A stretch of DNA of 47,133 bases from DASSTJ01 sp035707965 (GCA_035707965.1 DASSTJ010000060.1:1-47133); one strand, 5' to 3'; positions 17,968-26,811 are shown, counted from the stretch's first letter. Numbers and translations: made by a program. Notes: generated by a model from the letters alone, not told the origin.

Positions 17968-20076
17968 TCAGCCGGCGCCGAGCACCGCCCCGGGACGAAG
18001 GTCGAGCCGGCGCAGCAGCTGGGCGTTGAGGGCGACCACGACGGTCGACAGGGACATCAGCAGCGCGCCCACCTCCATCGGCAGCACGAAGCCGACCGGC
18101 GCCAGCACACCCGCGGCGAGCGGCACGGCGAACAGGTTGTACCCGGCGGCCCACCACAGGTTCTGCTGCATCTTGCGGTAGCCCGCCCGCGAGAGCTCGA
18201 TGACCGACAGCACCGAGCGAGGGTCGTCCGAGGCGAGGATCACCCCCGCCGAGGCGATGGCGACGTCCGTACCGGCGCCGATGGCGATGCCGACATCCGC
18301 CTGAGCCAGCGCGGGCGCGTCGTTCACGCCGTCCCCCACCATGGCCACGGACCGCCCCTGCCGCTGCAGCGCGACCACCTTCTCGCTCTTGTGCTCCGGC
18401 CTCACGCCGGCGAACACCTGGTCGATGCCCAGCTCGGACGCGACGGCGCGGGCCACCGGCTCCGCGTCGCCGGTGATCATGACGACGTCGACACCCAGCC
18501 GGTGCAGCGCCGCGACCGCGTCGCGTGACTCCGGCCGGACGGCGTCCTGGAGCGCGAGCGCCCCCACGACCTCTCCGTCGACCAGGACGTGCAGCACGGT
18601 GGCGCCGGCCTCGGCCCACGGCTGGGTCTGCGGCAGCGGGTCGGCGGCGTGCTCGTGGAGCAGGTAGGGACCTCCCACGGACACCGAGCGGCCCTCGACC
18701 GAGGCGGTCACGCCGACGGCTGCCGACGAACGGAACCCCGTAGCGGCGGGGACGGTGAGACGGCGCGACTGCGCCGCGGACACGATCGCGCGCGCCAGCG
18801 GGTGCTCGCTGTCGCCCTCCGCCGCGGCCGCCAGCCTCAGCACCTCGTCGTCCTGATCCCCTCGGGACGTCACGTGCGTGACGGCTGGCTCGCCCTCCGT
18901 GAGGGTGCCGGTCTTGTCGAACAGCACGGCGTCGATGGTGCGCATCCGTTCCAGCGCGGCACGGTCCTTGACCAGCACGCCGGCGCGCGCGGCCCGCTCG
19001 GTCGAGATCGAGACGACGAGCGGGATCGCCAGGCCGAGCGCGTGCGGGCAGGCGATCACGAGAACGGTGATCACGCGCACCAACGCGCTGTCCGGTGCGC
19101 CCAGGAGCGACCAGGCCACCGCGGTCACCGCGGCGGCCCCCACCGCGAACCAGAACAGCCAGCCGGCTGCCCGGTCCGCCAGCAGCTGCGCCCGGGTCGA
19201 CGACGACTGCGCCGCCGCGACCAGCCGCCTGATCCCGGCCAGAGCGGTGTCCTCCCCGACCGCGGTCACCCGCACCCGCAGAGCCGTGTCGGTGGCTACC
19301 GTGCCCGCGACCACGGAAGAGCCAGGTCCGCGGCGCACCGTCCGCGACTCCCCGGTGATCATCGACTCGTCCACCTCGGCGGTGCCGTCGACCACCTCGC
19401 CGTCAGCAGGCACCCGACCCCCCGGCCGTACGACCACGACGTCACCGAGCCGCAGCTCCGCGGGCGGCACGGGCACGACGTCGCCGTCCTCGAGCCGTTC
19501 GGCCTCGTCCGGCAGCAGAGCAGCGAGCGACTCCAGCGCGGACGACGTCTGGGCGAGCGAGCGCATCTCCAACCAGTGACCCAGCAGCATGATCACGATG
19601 AGGAGCGCCAGCTCCCACCAGAAGTCCAGGCTGTGGGAGAGCACGCCCAGGCTCGCGCCCCACGAGGCGACGAACGCGACGGTGATCGCCATGCCGATCA
19701 GCAGCATCATGCCCGGACGTCGGTCCCGGACCTCGCTGACGGCGCCCTCGAGGAACGGCCGCCCGCCCCACAGGTACATCAGGGTGCCCAGCACCGGCGA
19801 CACCGCGCCGAGACCCGGCACGTCGGGCAACCGGTAGCCGAGCAGGTCGGCGACCATCTGGCTGAGCAGCACCGTGGGTGCCGCCAGCACCAGCATGATC
19901 CAGAACAGTCTCCGGAACATCGCCACGTGGCCACCGTGATCGGCATGGCCAGCATGGCCAGCATGCCCGTGGTCGGCGTCGGTGCGGCCGACGTGGCCGC
20001 TGCGCCCCGCCTGCTCTCCGGCGTCCGCGTATGCGGGCAGTGGTTCCGGGCCGTTGTGGTGCTGGTGGCTCGACAT
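17968..20076 (-). CDS. copB: CopB-type heavy-metal P-type ATPase (P1B)
   Basis: A 702-residue metal-exporting ATPase. The N-terminus is histidine-rich (DHGHAGHAGHADHGGH, residues 36-50) instead of a CXXC metal-binding domain. Core motifs: TGES at 241, the transmembrane CPH at 343-345, the phosphorylation site DKTGT at 387, and MVGDGVNDAPALAQAD. CPH with a His-rich N-terminus and the late YN and MSLST motifs place it in the P1B-3 (CopB) group, which exports copper and in some cases silver. A palindrome typical of copper repressors lies 45 bases upstream. No copper chaperone or csoR gene is present in the window. Confidence 0.92.
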   Translation of the reverse strand: MSSHQHHNGPEPLPAYADAGEQAGRSGHVGRTDADHGHAGHAGHADHGGHVAMFRRLFWIMLVLAAPTVLLSQMVADLLGYRLPDVPGLGAVSPVLGTLMYLWGGRPFLEGAVSEVRDRRPGMMLLIGMAITVAFVASWGASLGVLSHSLDFWWELALLIVIMLLGHWLEMRSLAQTSSALESLAALLPDEAERLEDGDVVPVPPAELRLGDVVVVRPGGRVPADGEVVDGTAEVDESMITGESRTVRRGPGSSVVAGTVATDTALRVRVTAVGEDTALAGIRRLVAAAQSSSTRAQLLADRAAGWLFWFAVGAAAVTAVAWSLLGAPDSALVRVITVLVIACPHALGLAIPLVVSISTERAARAGVLVKDRAALERMRTIDAVLFDKTGTLTEGEPAVTHVTSRGDQDDEVLRLAAAAEGDSEHPLARAIVSAAQSRRLTVPAATGFRSSAAVGVTASVEGRSVSVGGPYLLHEHAADPLPQTQPWAEAGATVLHVLVDGEVVGALALQDAVRPESRDAVAALHRLGVDVVMITGDAEPVARAVASELGIDQVFAGVRPEHKSEKVVALQRQGRSVAMVGDGVNDAPALAQADVGIAIGAGTDVAIASAGVILASDDPRSVLSVIELSRAGYRKMQQNLWWAAGYNLFAVPLAAGVLAPVGFVLPMEVGALLMSLSTVVVALNAQLLRRLDLRPGAVLGAG

Positions 20077-20107
20077 GACGTCCGCTCTCGTCGTCTGTGG
20101 TGATCAA

Positions 20108-20136
20108 CCCGGCTAACCGGGTACCCCCTGGGGGTA
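20108..20136 (-). promoter_or_regulatory. CsoR-like copper operator upstream of copB
   Basis: TACCCCCTGGGGGTA at 20122-20136 is a perfect 15-base palindrome. G/C tracts flanked by TA are characteristic of CsoR-family operators that control copper export genes. Next to it, CCCGG-CTAA-CCGGG (20108-20121) forms a second short inverted repeat nearer the copB start at 20076. The palindromes are seen; the regulator is inferred and is not encoded here. Confidence 0.6.
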
Positions 20137-20168
20137 TTCCGGAACGGAAGGAGCCGGGGAACACCGAC

Positions 20169-21473
20169 CTAGAAGAACACCGACCGGCGCTGCATGAGGA
20201 GGGCGTAGAGGGTCTGCTGGATGGTCTCGCGCACCTGGTCGGTGAGGTCGAACACGACCATGGGGTCGTCCGGGTCGTCCAGGTCGTCCGACGACGTGCC
20301 GGAGGCGCCCGGGTCGACGCCCGCGGACGGCCTGTGCGACGTCGTGTCGATCGGTGTCCCGAACTCGATGATCCACTTGCTCGGCAGCGGCACCAGCCCC
20401 AGCAGCCCGAGCCAGGGGAACGTCGGCGTGACCGGGAGGTACGGCAGCCCGAGCAGCCGGGCGAGGCTCTTGAGGTTGCCGATGATCGGGTAGATCTCTT
20501 CGGCGCCCACGATCGAGCACGGCACGATCGGCACCTTCGCCGCGAGCGCCGCGGACACGAAACCGCCCCGGCCGAACCGCTGCAGCTTGTACCGCTCCGA
20601 GAACGGCTTCCCGATGCCCTTGAAGCCCTCCGGCCACACGCCCACCAGCTCGCCGGACCGCAGCAGGCGCTCGGCGTCGGCGTTGGTGGCGAGGGTGGTG
20701 CCCGTCTTGCGCGCCAGCTCGCCGACCACCGGCAGCGCGAACACGAGGTCGGCGCCCAGCAGGCGCAGGTGCCGGTGCGCCGGGTGCTCGTCGTGCACCG
20801 CGAGCTGGGTCATCACCGCGTCGAGTGCGATGGCGCCGGAGTGGTTCGCGACCACGAGCGCGCCGCCCTCGGCGGGGACGTTCTCGATGCCGCGGACCTC
20901 GACCCGGAACCACGACCGGTAGAGCGGTCGCAGCACCGGCAGCAACGCCTCGGTGAGCTCGGCGTCGAAGCCGAGGTCGTCGACCACGTAGTCGCCGGTC
21001 AGCCGGCGGCGCAGGAACGCCAGGGCCGCCGCGACCCGGTCCTCGATGTCCTCCACACCGAGGCGTCGGCCTTCCGCGACGACCGCCTCGACGACGGCCT
21101 CGACGAGATAGCCCAGCAGGGCAGCGGGCTCCCCGCCGGGACCGGACGACGCGGGCGCGCTCGCCGGCTCCGGCACGGGCTGAGGTCGCGACGGGCGATC
21201 GGTCGCGGCAGGCCGGCGAGGACGTCGAGCACCGGACGAGCGCCTCGGGCTCGGCTGTGCCGGCGTCTTCGGCTCGGCCGGGGCCGCAGCAGCGCTGATG
21301 AGCGGCGTGCTGCGCCGGCGGGATCGCTCACCAGAGGCGCGCGCCGCGCCGGCCGCCACCGCGTCCGCACCGCGCCGGCTGGGAGCGCCGCTCCTGCGCG
21401 GGGTCTGCCGCGCGGCCGACCCTCGCGAGGACGTGATCGGCACGACCCGGCGGGCCGTCGGGTCGTCCGTCAC
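20169..21473 (-). CDS. lysophospholipid acyltransferase family protein (PlsC-like)
   Basis: A 434-residue protein. The first 110 residues are basic and low complexity (Arg, Pro, Ser, Ala), probably disordered. The acyltransferase domain covers about 185-400: VVANHSGAIALDAVM holds the catalytic-type histidine H211 with an acidic residue at D218 (wider than the usual HX4D), followed by GVWPEGFKGIGKPFS and VPIVPCSIVGAEE. It should transfer acyl groups to a glycerolipid-type acceptor at the membrane. GTG 21473 overlaps the epimerase stop. The same pair is adjacent in Mycobacterium (Rv0501-Rv0502), so the link is old but its role is not established. Confidence 0.88.
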   Translation of the reverse strand: MTDDPTARRVVPITSSRGSAARQTPRRSGAPSRRGADAVAAGAARASGERSRRRSTPLISAAAAPAEPKTPAQPSPRRSSGARRPRRPAATDRPSRPQPVPEPASAPASSGPGGEPAALLGYLVEAVVEAVVAEGRRLGVEDIEDRVAAALAFLRRRLTGDYVVDDLGFDAELTEALLPVLRPLYRSWFRVEVRGIENVPAEGGALVVANHSGAIALDAVMTQLAVHDEHPAHRHLRLLGADLVFALPVVGELARKTGTTLATNADAERLLRSGELVGVWPEGFKGIGKPFSERYKLQRFGRGGFVSAALAAKVPIVPCSIVGAEEIYPIIGNLKSLARLLGLPYLPVTPTFPWLGLLGLVPLPSKWIIEFGTPIDTTSHRPSAGVDPGASGTSSDDLDDPDDPMVVFDLTDQVRETIQQTLYALLMQRRSVFF

Positions 21474-22525
21474 GACGCCCTCCCCGGTCGCGTGACCGCG
21501 GCCTCGGCCCACCGCTCGGCGCGCGCGGCGACGTCGCCGAGCGTCGGCAGGCGAGAGCTGGACCGGTCGACGCGCGAGGCGACGAACGACTCGAACGCCT
21601 GCCGGGTCGTGTACTGCGGCTCGAAACCGAGGACGTCGCGCATGCGCGTGGTGTCGAGCCCGCGGCCGTACGCGAGGAACTGGATCTGCTCGGGCGAGAA
21701 GTCGGCCAGGCGCGAACGGCGGACCGCCTGACCGATCCACCCGCCGGCCGGCATCGGCACCGGCAGGGCTGGCCGACCGGCCAGGCGCAACGCCTGCGAC
21801 ACCGTGACGACACCGTCGCCCGCGACGTTGACGATGCCGACACCACCGCTCACGGTCGCCTTGTGCATCGCGGCCAACGCGTCGTCCTCGTGCACGAACT
21901 GGAGCCTGCCGTCGAACCCGAGCACGGTGGGCACGACCGGCAGCGAGAAGTAGTCGGTCATGCCCGTGCGGATGCGCGGACCGATGACGTTCGCGAACCG
22001 CAGCATCGACACCTCGACGTCGGGCCGACGCCGCGAGAAGCCGCGGACGTAGCCCTCCACCTCCACCGAGTCCTTGGCGAATCCGCTGCGGGGCAGGGAC
22101 CTCGGCGCCGTGTCCTCGGTGAACATCGCCGGGTCGCGCGGACCGGAGCCGTAGACGGCCGCGCTGCTCTTCACGACGAGGCGCCGCACCGACTCGGCTC
22201 GCTGGCAGGCTGCCAGCAGCTGCATGGTGCCGATGACGTTGATCTCTTTCATCGACGTGCGGCCACCGGCCGACAACGGGGTCGCGATGACGTTGAGGTG
22301 CACGACCGTATCGACCTCGGCACCTGCGATCACCTTGGCGATGACGGGGTTGCGGATGTCCGCGCGCACGAAGTCGGCGTCACCGATCGGGCGTGAGGGC
22401 GGGACGACGTCGACGCCGATCACCCGGTCGACGCCCGGGTCCTCGCCGACCAGCCGGGCGAACCGGCCCCCGAGGTGGCGCGAGACGCCGGTGACGAGCA
22501 CGACCTGACCCACGTGCCCCACCAT
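21470..22525 (-). CDS. NAD-dependent epimerase/dehydratase family protein (extended SDR)
   Basis: A 351-residue extended short-chain dehydrogenase fold. The cofactor motif is VLVTGVSRHLGGRFARLV, and D39 in VIGVDVV suggests NAD. A serine-rich active-site strand (VKSSAAVYGS) is present, but where the YXXXK motif is expected the sequence reads RSGFAKDS, with no tyrosine four residues before the lysine. The activity may therefore differ from true sugar epimerases; the Mycobacterium relative Rv0501 is only called GalE2 by similarity. ATG 22525 has a purine-rich stretch almost touching it; GTG 22522 and GTG 22513 are alternatives. Confidence 0.88.
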   Translation of the reverse strand: MVGHVGQVVLVTGVSRHLGGRFARLVGEDPGVDRVIGVDVVPPSRPIGDADFVRADIRNPVIAKVIAGAEVDTVVHLNVIATPLSAGGRTSMKEINVIGTMQLLAACQRAESVRRLVVKSSAAVYGSGPRDPAMFTEDTAPRSLPRSGFAKDSVEVEGYVRGFSRRRPDVEVSMLRFANVIGPRIRTGMTDYFSLPVVPTVLGFDGRLQFVHEDDALAAMHKATVSGGVGIVNVAGDGVVTVSQALRLAGRPALPVPMPAGGWIGQAVRRSRLADFSPEQIQFLAYGRGLDTTRMRDVLGFEPQYTTRQAFESFVASRVDRSSSRLPTLGDVAARAERWAEAAVTRPGRAS

Positions 22526-22703
22526 CCCTCGAGAGAGACCGTCCGTCGTCGACGGCGCCGCCGTGCCCTGGCGTCATGCGCGATCCTACGTGGCCGCGTC
22601 CCGTCGCAGCAGGCCCTTGGTGGGCCGAGACGCACACGGCCCCTGGTCCTCGCGGGACCGGGAGCCGGGTGTCGTGGCAGCGTGCCCGCGTGGGCGCGCC
22701 GGC

Positions 22704-22802
22704 CTACTTCTTGTTGCGACGCTGGTGACGCGTCTTGCGCAGCAGCTTGCGGTGCTTCTTCTTGGCCATGCGCTTGCGACGCTTCTTGATGACAGAGCCC
22801 AT
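22704..22802 (-). CDS. small ribosomal subunit protein bS22 (AURKAIP1/COX24-domain protein)
   Basis: A 32-residue, extremely basic protein beginning MGSVIKKRRKRMAKKKHRK and ending HQRRNKK. This is the conserved actinobacterial bS22 protein, which binds near the decoding centre of the 30S subunit in mycobacterial ribosome structures and shares a domain with mitochondrial AURKAIP1/mS38. GAGG at 22808-22811 lies six bases before the ATG. It sits between the HTH gene and the SDR gene, exactly as Rv0500B does in Mycobacterium. Confidence 0.93.
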   Translation of the reverse strand: MGSVIKKRRKRMAKKKHRKLLRKTRHQRRNKK

Positions 22803-23006
22803 GTGTACCTCACGGTCGATGGTGCGGTGGAGAGAGCGCGTCCCGAGGAGGGAGACTCAGCAGCGGGAGTCCGCCGAGCGGACGCGCACGTCGGGGTCTG
22901 GACGACCGTGCAGACGCACCACCGTCCGGCGCGGCCATCCTACCGTGCGCAGGACGGAGCGCCGACCGGGCGAGAGGGCACCGGGTGCGATGGGCCGGGA
23001 CCGGCG

Positions 23007-23207
23007 TCAGGCGGTCTCGATGAACGACGTCCGCAGGTAGTCGTGGACGGCTTCCTCCGGGACCCGGAAGGAGCGGCCGACGCGCACGGCCGGCAGCTCG
23101 CCGGCATGGACCAGGCGGTAGACGGTCATCTTGGACACGCGCATGATCGTGGCCACCTCGGCCACCGTGAGGAACCGCACCTCGCCCAGCTGTCGCTCAG
23201 AAGCCAT
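23007..23207 (-). CDS. excisionase-type helix-turn-helix DNA-binding protein
   Basis: A 66-residue protein that is almost entirely one winged helix of the MerR/excisionase type: FLTVAEVATIMRVSKMTVYR followed by GELPAVRVGRSFRVPEEAV. There is no sign of a phage context; the gene is the conserved neighbour of bS22 (Mycobacterium Rv0500A) and its targets are unknown to me. ATG 23207 is preferred; ATG 23219 would add four residues. It is probably the first gene of the HTH - bS22 - SDR - acyltransferase block. Confidence 0.88.
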   Translation of the reverse strand: MASERQLGEVRFLTVAEVATIMRVSKMTVYRLVHAGELPAVRVGRSFRVPEEAVHDYLRTSFIETA

Positions 23208-23286
23208 GCTCCACCGCATCTCGTGCGCCGCCGCACGTGTGGCCGGCTTCCCCACCGGCGCACGACCACGTGGGGTGCGGAGCCAC

Positions 23287-23292
23287 ACCATA
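23287..23292 (-). promoter_or_regulatory. possible -10 box for the HTH-bS22 block
   Basis: On the minus strand TATGGT lies in CCCCTATGGTGTGG, about 80 bases before the HTH start. The same hexamer serves the rex operon. The -35 region is weak (TTCCCC at 18 bases), so this is tentative. Confidence 0.35.
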
Positions 23293-23419
23293 GGGGCTGT
23301 TGTGACCCATGGGGAAGTCCGACCACCCTCTCGGCCGATGAAGTCAAGTGCTTGTGCGGGCGTGTCGTCCCATTCGACACCATTGGTGCCGTCTGCGCCA
23401 GGGCTCCGCGCCAGCCGTC

Positions 23420-24634
23420 TCAGCCGAACCAGGGATCGAGGCCGTGCAGCGGGAAGACCGCCTTGCGGGTGCGCATGACCGCTCGGTCGACCGCGTCGTC
23501 GGGGTCGTAGCCGACCTCCCACGACCGGAACCACGTGTCGCGACCGTCCCCCATGTGCGCCGGGCCCGGGCGGCCGAGCAGCCGGACGACGTGCTCGCGC
23601 CAGGCCTGGGGAACCTCGACCAGCGGGTCGACGGGCGTGTGCGCCGCGACCCCCACCAGGTGCGACCACGAGCGCGGGACGACGTCCACGATCTCGTACC
23701 CGCCCCCGCCCAGCGCGACCCACCGACCCCGCACGGACCCGTGCGCCAGCTCGTGCACCATCAGCTGCACCGCACGCTGCGCGTCCACCGACACCGCGAG
23801 GTGCGCCAGCGGGTCCAGGAAGTGGCTGTCGCAGCCGTGCTGCGAGACGAGCACGTCCGGCTCGAACGCGTGCACCAGCGCGGGGACGACGGAGTGGACG
23901 GCACGCAGCCACGCCGCGTCCCCCGTGCCGGGCGGCAGCGCCACGTTGACCGCCGAGCCCGGCGCGTGGGGACCGCCGACCTCGTCCGGGAACCCGCTGC
24001 CGGGGAACAGGACCCGTCCGCTCTCATGGACCGAGATCGTCAGCACTCGTGGGTCGTCCCAGAAGATGCTCTGCACGCCGTCGCCGTGATGGACGTCGAC
24101 GTCCACATAGGCGACCCGTTCGGCGCCCAGGTCGAGAAGACGCTGGATCGCCACGGCGGCGTCGTTGTACACGCAGAAGCCGCTGGCCCGCCCCCGCATG
24201 GCGTGGTGCAGTCCGCCGCAGAAGTTCACGCCGTGGTGCGCCTCGCCTGACCAGACCGCCTCGGCCACGTCGACCGTGCCCTGAACGATCCGTGCGCTCG
24301 CCTCGTGCATGCCCAGGAAGGCCGGGTCGTCCTCGGTGCCGAGCCCTCGCTCCTGATCGGCCTCGTCCGGCCGCTCGGACGCGCGCCGGACGGCGGCCAC
24401 GTAGTCGGCGTCGTGCACGGTGGTCAGCAGGGCGTCGTCCGCCGGTGTGGCCCCGGCCACGTGCACGTGCCGCGGGTCGAACAGGCCGAGCGCGCCGCAC
24501 AGCCGGGCCGTGAGGTCGAGGCGGAGCGGGGCCATCGGGTGCGTCGGCCCGAAGTCGTAGCGCGTGAAGTCCGGGTCCCAGACGACGCGTGCCTGGACCG
24601 GCCGTGCCGCCCCCGACCGGGCCTGGGCTGACAT
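23420..24634 (-). CDS. acuC: acetoin utilization protein AcuC (class I histone-deacetylase fold)
   Basis: A 404-residue zinc-dependent deacetylase of the HDAC superfamily. Seen motifs: GVNFCGGLHHAMRGRASGFC with the histidine pair, the metal-binding VDVDVHHGDGVQSIF, and the late LGGGGYEI that holds the transition-state tyrosine. In other bacteria AcuC deacetylates and activates acetyl-CoA synthetase; no acetyl-CoA synthetase gene is in this window. The transcript appears leaderless: TAGGTT (24641-24646) is six bases before the ATG. It is divergent from trkH. Confidence 0.93.
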   Translation of the reverse strand: MSAQARSGAARPVQARVVWDPDFTRYDFGPTHPMAPLRLDLTARLCGALGLFDPRHVHVAGATPADDALLTTVHDADYVAAVRRASERPDEADQERGLGTEDDPAFLGMHEASARIVQGTVDVAEAVWSGEAHHGVNFCGGLHHAMRGRASGFCVYNDAAVAIQRLLDLGAERVAYVDVDVHHGDGVQSIFWDDPRVLTISVHESGRVLFPGSGFPDEVGGPHAPGSAVNVALPPGTGDAAWLRAVHSVVPALVHAFEPDVLVSQHGCDSHFLDPLAHLAVSVDAQRAVQLMVHELAHGSVRGRWVALGGGGYEIVDVVPRSWSHLVGVAAHTPVDPLVEVPQAWREHVVRLLGRPGPAHMGDGRDTWFRSWEVGYDPDDAVDRAVMRTRKAVFPLHGLDPWFG

Positions 24635-24640
24635 GCGACG

Positions 24641-24646
24641 AACCTA
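24641..24646 (-). promoter_or_regulatory. -10 box of leaderless acuC transcript
   Basis: On the minus strand TAGGTT is followed by six bases (CGTCGC) and the ATG at 24634. No ribosome binding site is present, so initiation at the 5' end of the mRNA is likely. Confidence 0.6.
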
Positions 24647-24743
24647 CCCCGGGGTGTCCCGGTCGTGCGCTCACGCCCCGCACGGCAAGATGGGCCGGTT
24701 CCAGCATGGAGCACCACCGCTGACGAGTCGCGAACGGAGGCCC

Positions 24744-26150
24744 ATGGGCTCCGCCCTGCAAGAGGAGGCCGACGGGGGCCGGTCCGCGTCCGGGTGGCTG
24801 CGGGAGCGGCTCGACGAGGCCGCGAGGTCGTCACCCGCCCGGCTGGCGCTCGCCGTGTTCGCCCTCGTCATCCTGCTGTTCTCGGGCCTGCTGTCGCTGC
24901 CGCAGTCCACGGCGTCGGGGCAGCGCGCCCCGTACGCGGACGCCCTCTTCACCGCGGCGTCCGCCGTCTGCGTCACCGGGCTGACCACCGTCGACACCGC
25001 GACCTACTGGTCCGGGCTCGGCCAGGTCATCATCATGATCGCGATCAAGGTCGGCGGCCTGGGCATCCTCACGCTCGCCTCCCTGCTGGGCCTGGCCGTC
25101 TCGCGCCGCCTCGGCCTGCGCCAGCGCCTCATCGCGGCCAGCGAGACCAAGGCGCTGCGGCTCGGTGAGGTCGGCGCCCTGCTGCGGGCGATCATCATCG
25201 CCTCGACGACCGTCGAGCTGAGCATCGCCGTCCTGCTGCTGCCGAGCTTCGTCAGCGAGGGCGAGGGCTGGGGGCCGGCCCTCTACCACTCGCTCTTCTA
25301 CGGCATCAGCGCGTTCAACAACGCCGGCTTCTCGCTGCACGAGGGCAGCCTGCAGGCCTGGGCGGGCGACCCCTTCGTGCTCGGACCCGTTGCCGCGGGC
25401 GTCTTCATCGGCGGACTGGGGTTCCCGGTGCTGCTCACCATCGCGCGCGACTGGAGGCGCCGCGGCCGCGTGCGTCGCTGGAACCTCCACACGCGCCTCA
25501 CGCTGTCGACCACGCTCATCGTGCTGGGGCTGTCCGTGCTCTTGTTCGGCGCCCTCGAGTGGACCAACCCCGCGACGATGGGCCACATGGACGTGGGCCA
25601 CAAGGTCCTCACGTCGCTGTTCCACGGCCTCATGCCGAGGTCCGCCGGCTTCAGCACGGTGGACGTCAGCCACATGAACCAGGGCACGTGGCTGCTGCAG
25701 GACGTCATGATGTTCATCGGTGGGGGCAGCGCCTCGACCGCGGGCGGCATCAAGGTGACGACGCTCGCCGTGCTGGTCCTCGCCACCGTCGCCGAAGCCC
25801 GCGGCGACCGGGACGTGGAGGCGTTCGGCCGACGCATCCCGCCCGCGACGCTGCGCCTGGCCGTCACCGTGCTCCTGGCCGGCGTCACGCTCGTCGTGAC
25901 CGCCAGCCTGCTGCTCCTCGCCCTGACCGACCGGTCGCTCGACGTCGTGCTCTTCGAGGTGACGTCCGCCTTCGCCACCTGCGGCCTGTCCACCGGACTG
26001 TCCGCCGAGCTGCCCGACTCGGGCAAGTACGTCCTCAGCGCGCTGATGTTCGCCGGACGAACGGGCACGATAACCCTGGCGGCAGCTCTCGCCCTGCGCG
26101 ACCGCCGCCGTGTGATCCGACTACCGGAGGAGCGACCCATCGTTGGCTAA
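24744..26150 (+). CDS. trkH: TrkH/KtrB family potassium transporter, membrane subunit
   Basis: A 468-residue potassium channel-like transporter with four repeated membrane-pore-membrane units. The four selectivity-filter loops are visible: VCVTGLTTVD, SAFNNAGFS, PRSAGFSTVD and TCGLSTGLS. The single conserved glycine in each is retained, as in KtrB/TrkH proteins. The N-terminal 30 residues are cytoplasmic. ATG 24744 follows GGAGG (24736-24740) with a short three-base gap; the longer open frame starts inside the acuC promoter region. Its stop overlaps the trkA start, so the two subunits are coupled. Confidence 0.94.
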   Translation: MGSALQEEADGGRSASGWLRERLDEAARSSPARLALAVFALVILLFSGLLSLPQSTASGQRAPYADALFTAASAVCVTGLTTVDTATYWSGLGQVIIMIAIKVGGLGILTLASLLGLAVSRRLGLRQRLIAASETKALRLGEVGALLRAIIIASTTVELSIAVLLLPSFVSEGEGWGPALYHSLFYGISAFNNAGFSLHEGSLQAWAGDPFVLGPVAAGVFIGGLGFPVLLTIARDWRRRGRVRRWNLHTRLTLSTTLIVLGLSVLLFGALEWTNPATMGHMDVGHKVLTSLFHGLMPRSAGFSTVDVSHMNQGTWLLQDVMMFIGGGSASTAGGIKVTTLAVLVLATVAEARGDRDVEAFGRRIPPATLRLAVTVLLAGVTLVVTASLLLLALTDRSLDVVLFEVTSAFATCGLSTGLSAELPDSGKYVLSALMFAGRTGTITLAAALALRDRRRVIRLPEERPIVG

Positions 26151-26811
26151 CCAGAAGGAGCACAGCGACGCCGTGCTCGTCATCGGGCTGGGGCGGTTCG
26201 GGTCGTCCATCGCGGAGGCCCTCGACCGGCTCGGCCACGAGGTGCTGGCGATCGACCGCAACAGCTCGCTCGTGCAGGAGTGGTCGGGGCGCCTCACGCA
26301 CGTCGTCGAGGGCGACTCCACGAGCGAGGAGGCCCTGCGGCAGGTCGGCGCCGCGGACTTCACCGTGGCCGTCGTGGGCATCGGCACGTCGGTGGAGGCG
26401 AGCGTGCTCACCACGGCCAACCTGGTCGACATCGGCGTCCCGCACGTCTGGGCGAAGGCGCTGACCCCGGCCCACGGGAAGATCCTCGAGCGCATCGGCG
26501 CGACCAACGTCGTCTACCCGGAGCGCGACGCGGGCGAGCGGGTCGCGCACCTGGTCAGCGGCAAGCTGCTCGACTACATCGAGTTCGAGGACGGGTTCGC
26601 GATCGCCAAGATGCGACCGCCGCGAGAGACCCGCGGGTTCACGCTCGCGGAGTCACAGATCCGCGCCAAGTACGGCGTCACCGTCGTCGGCGTGAAGTCG
26701 CCCGGCAAGGACTTCACGCACGCGGTGCCGTCCACGAAGGTGTCGGCCCACGACGTGATCGTCGTCAGCGGGGAGACCGCCCTGCTGGAGCGCTTCGCGG
26801 CCCGGCCCTGA
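26143..26811 (+). CDS. trkA: TrkA/KtrA family potassium uptake regulatory subunit
   Basis: A 222-residue cytoplasmic RCK protein that forms the gating ring of TrkH. The N-terminal RCK-N domain binds nucleotides through VLVIGLGRFGSSIAEAL with the acidic D in LAIDRNSS; RCK-C covers about 140-220. It starts with TTG 26143, a rare start, supported by GGAGGAG at 26126-26132 ten bases upstream and by the absence of another start before the Rossmann motif. It overlaps trkH by eight bases. RCK-C domains are known c-di-AMP targets in some bacteria, and disA lies 10 kb away. Confidence 0.93.
   Translation: MANQKEHSDAVLVIGLGRFGSSIAEALDRLGHEVLAIDRNSSLVQEWSGRLTHVVEGDSTSEEALRQVGAADFTVAVVGIGTSVEASVLTTANLVDIGVPHVWAKALTPAHGKILERIGATNVVYPERDAGERVAHLVSGKLLDYIEFEDGFAIAKMRPPRETRGFTLAESQIRAKYGVTVVGVKSPGKDFTHAVPSTKVSAHDVIVVSGETALLERFAARP

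Noticed and set aside
23007..23207. The excisionase-type HTH protein as evidence for a prophage or integrated element
   Set aside because: No integrase or phage gene is near, and the gene is a conserved neighbour of bS22 in actinobacteria.
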